NCBI GenBank assembly: GCA_029688995.1
Contig: JARULA010000001.1
Span: 310,001-374,000, forward strand
DNA: 64,000 nt
Origin: Marinilabiliaceae bacterium ANBcel2
Lineage (GTDB): Bacteria > Bacteroidota > Bacteroidia > Bacteroidales > Marinilabiliaceae
Direction: 5' to 3'
Shown: piece by piece, positions 61,704 through 64,000 of the stretch
Numbering within the stretch: position 1 is the first letter of the stretch
How the letters are laid out: every line of letters starts with the position of its first letter
The notes under the pieces: generated by a model
Told to the model about the DNA's origin: nothing
Databases searched by the model: none
The model's input: the letters and a program-made list of their open reading frames with translations, nothing else
Program-made: the position numbers and the translations under genes

Positions 61704-64000
61704 TTACTTTTTTATCATATTTATTACACCATAAGTAGAGTCGGCCTCATATTTAATTAAGTAAACACCGGTGGGCAATGCAGAAACATCTACAGAAACC
61801 TCTTCTCCTGGGTGATTAAAAGCTTTTTCCAAAATCTTTTTTCCGGCTGTATTAAAGAAGGAAAGACGAAAATATTGAGTTAGTTTATCACCTGTGGTAA
61901 CAAACAGCATACTTTCTGCAGGGTTTGGATAAAGATAAATTTCACTCTCTACCCTTGAAAGCTCAATATTAGTTCCATAGTAAACTAGCTCAAAAGATTT
62001 ACTCATAGATACGCATCCGTTAACATCAGTAACCAGTACAGAATAGGTGCCATCTCTCTTGGGAACATATATGCGGGTATCCCCATCTTCAATAATTTCA
62101 CCATCTAAATACCATTGATAATCATGTCCCGAAGAAGCCTCTAAAAACCCATCTTCCTCATTTAAAGTAACAGTTGGAGCAGGAACACATGTTAAAACTT
62201 CTTTAGACATAGATTGGCATCCATTTGCATCGATAACAAGTACCGAGTGCCAACCACTCAACTGTGCTTCATATGTTTGTCGGGTAGCACCATGTATGGG
62301 CTCTCCCTCATAAAACCATTGAAATAAATCACCATGCGAAGCTTTAAGTAAATTTGCTTCAGAAATAATCTCAGGTACAGGATTACAAACCGTTATAAAC
62401 TCTGAGGTTGCCTCACAACCATTTTCATGGATTACTGTTACTGAATATTCACCACTCTCTTCAACCAAAAAAACTGATTCCTCTTCTCCCTCAAGCGGCA
62501 CCCCATTCAAATTCCAATTAATCTGATGGTAAGATTGGGTGGACAAAAACAACCCATCATCCAACAAACGTGGTTGCGGATTAGACTTACGAGTAACAGC
62601 TATTGGTTTGGTAACACTTTTACACCCTTCACCACTGGTTATCTCAACCTTATAATTGCCACCGTCTATAATTTTTAGTTCATGAGTGGTTTCTTCGTTT
62701 ATATAGTTGTTTTCCCGAATCCATTGATAGCTCCATTCAGCATTTTGAGTAACGCTTAGCTGTGCGTGACCCCTATCACAAAAAGAGTTGTTTTCACCAT
62801 CCATAACTATTGTTTCATCGGGAGCCTTAAAGGCTTCTATCGAAACGTCGTTAGAAAAGGTGGCACAATTATTAGCCTTATTTGTAACTTTAACCTTATA
62901 ATTACCACTCTCAACTGCATTTAATGATGCCAAATTATTATCTGTAATAACATCTCCATCTTTTTGCCATTGAAAAGAGTAGTGAGATTGAGATTGAGTA
63001 TAAAGTCTCAACGCCTCTCCTTTACAAAAAGTGTTATCAGAACCATCAATAAACAAATCTGCCGACGGGGTAGATAGAATACGAATTTGCTCTACTCCTG
63101 AAACAGATTGACAATTAAACTCGTTTGTCACAACAACTCTGTAATCACCTCTGTTTTTAGCTTCAAATAAAATTTCATCAGCACCCTCTACATCATTGTT
63201 ATTACGAAGCCATTGATATGAATAAATTTCATTTTCGGGAGCCTCATTAGCTTTTAGTACAGTACCTGAACCTTCACAAATTTCTTTTTCTCCTTGTAAA
63301 ATAACAGATGCAGAAGGAACAGGGTTAACCTCAACCTCAAAAGGCTCAGAGTATCTTGAACATGCTCCTTCAAATCCAACTTCTACCACATACTGGCCAG
63401 ACTCTATAACTGTTAAAATATTGGTATCTTCTCCTTCTAACAAATTACCATCTTTATACCAATGATACGTTAACCCTTGACCAGAATTGGCAACCAAATT
63501 AAGACTCTCGCCATCACAAAGCTGATTGCCGTAATCTGAGCTGATTGTAGCTTCAGGTGAGGGATTAACCAGTAATTCAACAGGGTTTGAGCTTGAAAGA
63601 CAGTTACCTTTTTTTGATGAAACAGTATAATGATAATCGCCTTCCAAAAATGCTTCCAACTCAAGGTTGGTTTCACCTTCCAGGGCCTCATTATCAAGAT
63701 ACCACTGGTACGAGACATCCGTTTCATTATCCGGAATGGATAAAGTAACAGAACTACCATCACAAAATGGCACTTCGCCTTCAATAGTAATATCATAAGT
63801 GTCGGGATAATCAACAACCTCTATTTCTACTTTATTGGAATTTTTAACACAGCCCTTAGAGCTGGTCTCTTTCATATAATAGACTCCCGTTTTATCGGCT
63901 ACCAAACTATTATCTGTTTTTCTTTCAATGGGAGAGTCATCCATGTACCATTGAAATGTGCTGCTTGTATAACCCGACCCACTAAGATAAGCAGTGCTGC
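61704..64000 (-). CDS. Large Ig-like-repeat protein with T9SS type A C-terminal sorting domain (5' end outside window)
   Basis: 765 residues are visible and the frame is open to the right edge, so the N terminus lies outside. At least nine repeats of ~80-90 residues follow one another, each with a W-centred core such as YQWYLDNEALEG, YHWYKDGNLLEG, YQWLRNNNDVEG or FQWQKDGDVITD and a G-x-Y-x-V strand, an Ig/PKD-like fold common in cell-surface proteins. The last ~85 residues are a T9SS C-terminal domain (YLYPNPAESMLFVTTGD ... FNTAGKKILEKAF ... LPTGVYLIKYE ... INMIKK). It should be exported by T9SS and attached to or released from the cell surface. Possible roles are adhesion or polysaccharide binding. 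Confidence 0.9.
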   Translation of the reverse strand, partial: STAYLSGSGYTSSTFQWYMDDSPIERKTDNSLVADKTGVYYMKETSSKGCVKNSNKVEIEVVDYPDTYDITIEGEVPFCDGSSVTLSIPDNETDVSYQWYLDNEALEGETNLELEAFLEGDYHYTVSSKKGNCLSSSNPVELLVNPSPEATISSDYGNQLCDGESLNLVANSGQGLTYHWYKDGNLLEGEDTNILTVIESGQYVVEVGFEGACSRYSEPFEVEVNPVPSASVILQGEKEICEGSGTVLKANEAPENEIYSYQWLRNNNDVEGADEILFEAKNRGDYRVVVTNEFNCQSVSGVEQIRILSTPSADLFIDGSDNTFCKGEALRLYTQSQSHYSFQWQKDGDVITDNNLASLNAVESGNYKVKVTNKANNCATFSNDVSIEAFKAPDETIVMDGENNSFCDRGHAQLSVTQNAEWSYQWIRENNYINEETTHELKIIDGGNYKVEITSGEGCKSVTKPIAVTRKSNPQPRLLDDGLFLSTQSYHQINWNLNGVPLEGEEESVFLVEESGEYSVTVIHENGCEATSEFITVCNPVPEIISEANLLKASHGDLFQWFYEGEPIHGATRQTYEAQLSGWHSVLVIDANGCQSMSKEVLTCVPAPTVTLNEEDGFLEASSGHDYQWYLDGEIIEDGDTRIYVPKRDGTYSVLVTDVNGCVSMSKSFELVYYGTNIELSRVESEIYLYPNPAESMLFVTTGDKLTQYFRLSFFNTAGKKILEKAFNHPGEEVSVDVSALPTGVYLIKYEADSTYGVINMIKK

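Overview
The window is a low-GC chromosomal segment of a Bacteroidota bacterium, probably a Bacteroidales/Marinilabiliales-type organism. The phylum call rests on a BtuB/BtuG pair, a HU-SPOR protein, DUF4954 and DUF5686 proteins, TAnnTTTG-type promoter boxes, and a type IX secretion (T9SS) C-terminal domain. Start codons mostly lack a Shine-Dalgarno sequence and have A-rich leaders. Rubrerythrin plus a Bcp peroxiredoxin suggests an anaerobic or microaerobic life. No phage, insertion sequence or CRISPR array was seen. The genus cannot be fixed from the sequence alone.

Layout. 1-2642 (minus): galactose operon (Nudix-type regulator, galK, sugar/H+ symporter cut by the window edge), with a palindrome overlapping the regulator's promoter. 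2909-6290 (plus): cobalamin riboswitch, BtuB-like receptor, BtuG-like surface lipoprotein. 6364-10829: YraN, LD-carboxypeptidase, metG, HU-SPOR protein. 11005-15165: galE and rfbB (nucleotide sugars) facing a DUF4954 protein. 15422-15590: tRNA-Met(CAU) with a clear promoter and terminator. 15955-21372: START-like protein, LptF/G permease, ribBA, dnaK. 21451-29672 (minus): xseB, xseA, MORN protein, cdd, glucosaminidase, fmt, rubrerythrin, CvfB-like protein, recA, bcp. 29985-34313 (plus): TPR/PD40/SPOR protein, clpS, nfeD, floA.

34373-49108 (minus) is a run of twelve co-directional genes and the most unusual part of the window. Its promoter-proximal part encodes an MMPL/RND exporter, a LolA-like periplasmic carrier, a TauE/SafE permease, a CdsA-type cytidylyltransferase, a SEC59/VTE5-type lipid kinase, a fatty-acyl/thioester reductase-like dehydrogenase and a CDP-alcohol phosphatidyltransferase. 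A DUF5686 outer-membrane protein, a short-chain dehydrogenase, a VOC protein, a patatin-like lipase and a DUF389 membrane protein follow. Together they look like a pathway that builds, activates and exports a non-standard lipid. Two diverged copies of a ~135-bp repeat sit in this run, each directly before a start codon.

49519-64000: small outer-membrane protein, YfiR/TonB-receptor pair, secreted metallophosphoesterase, tspO, divergent carA and carB, MmcQ/YjbR protein, GH130 enzyme, and the C-terminal part of a large repeat protein with a T9SS sorting domain that runs off the right edge.
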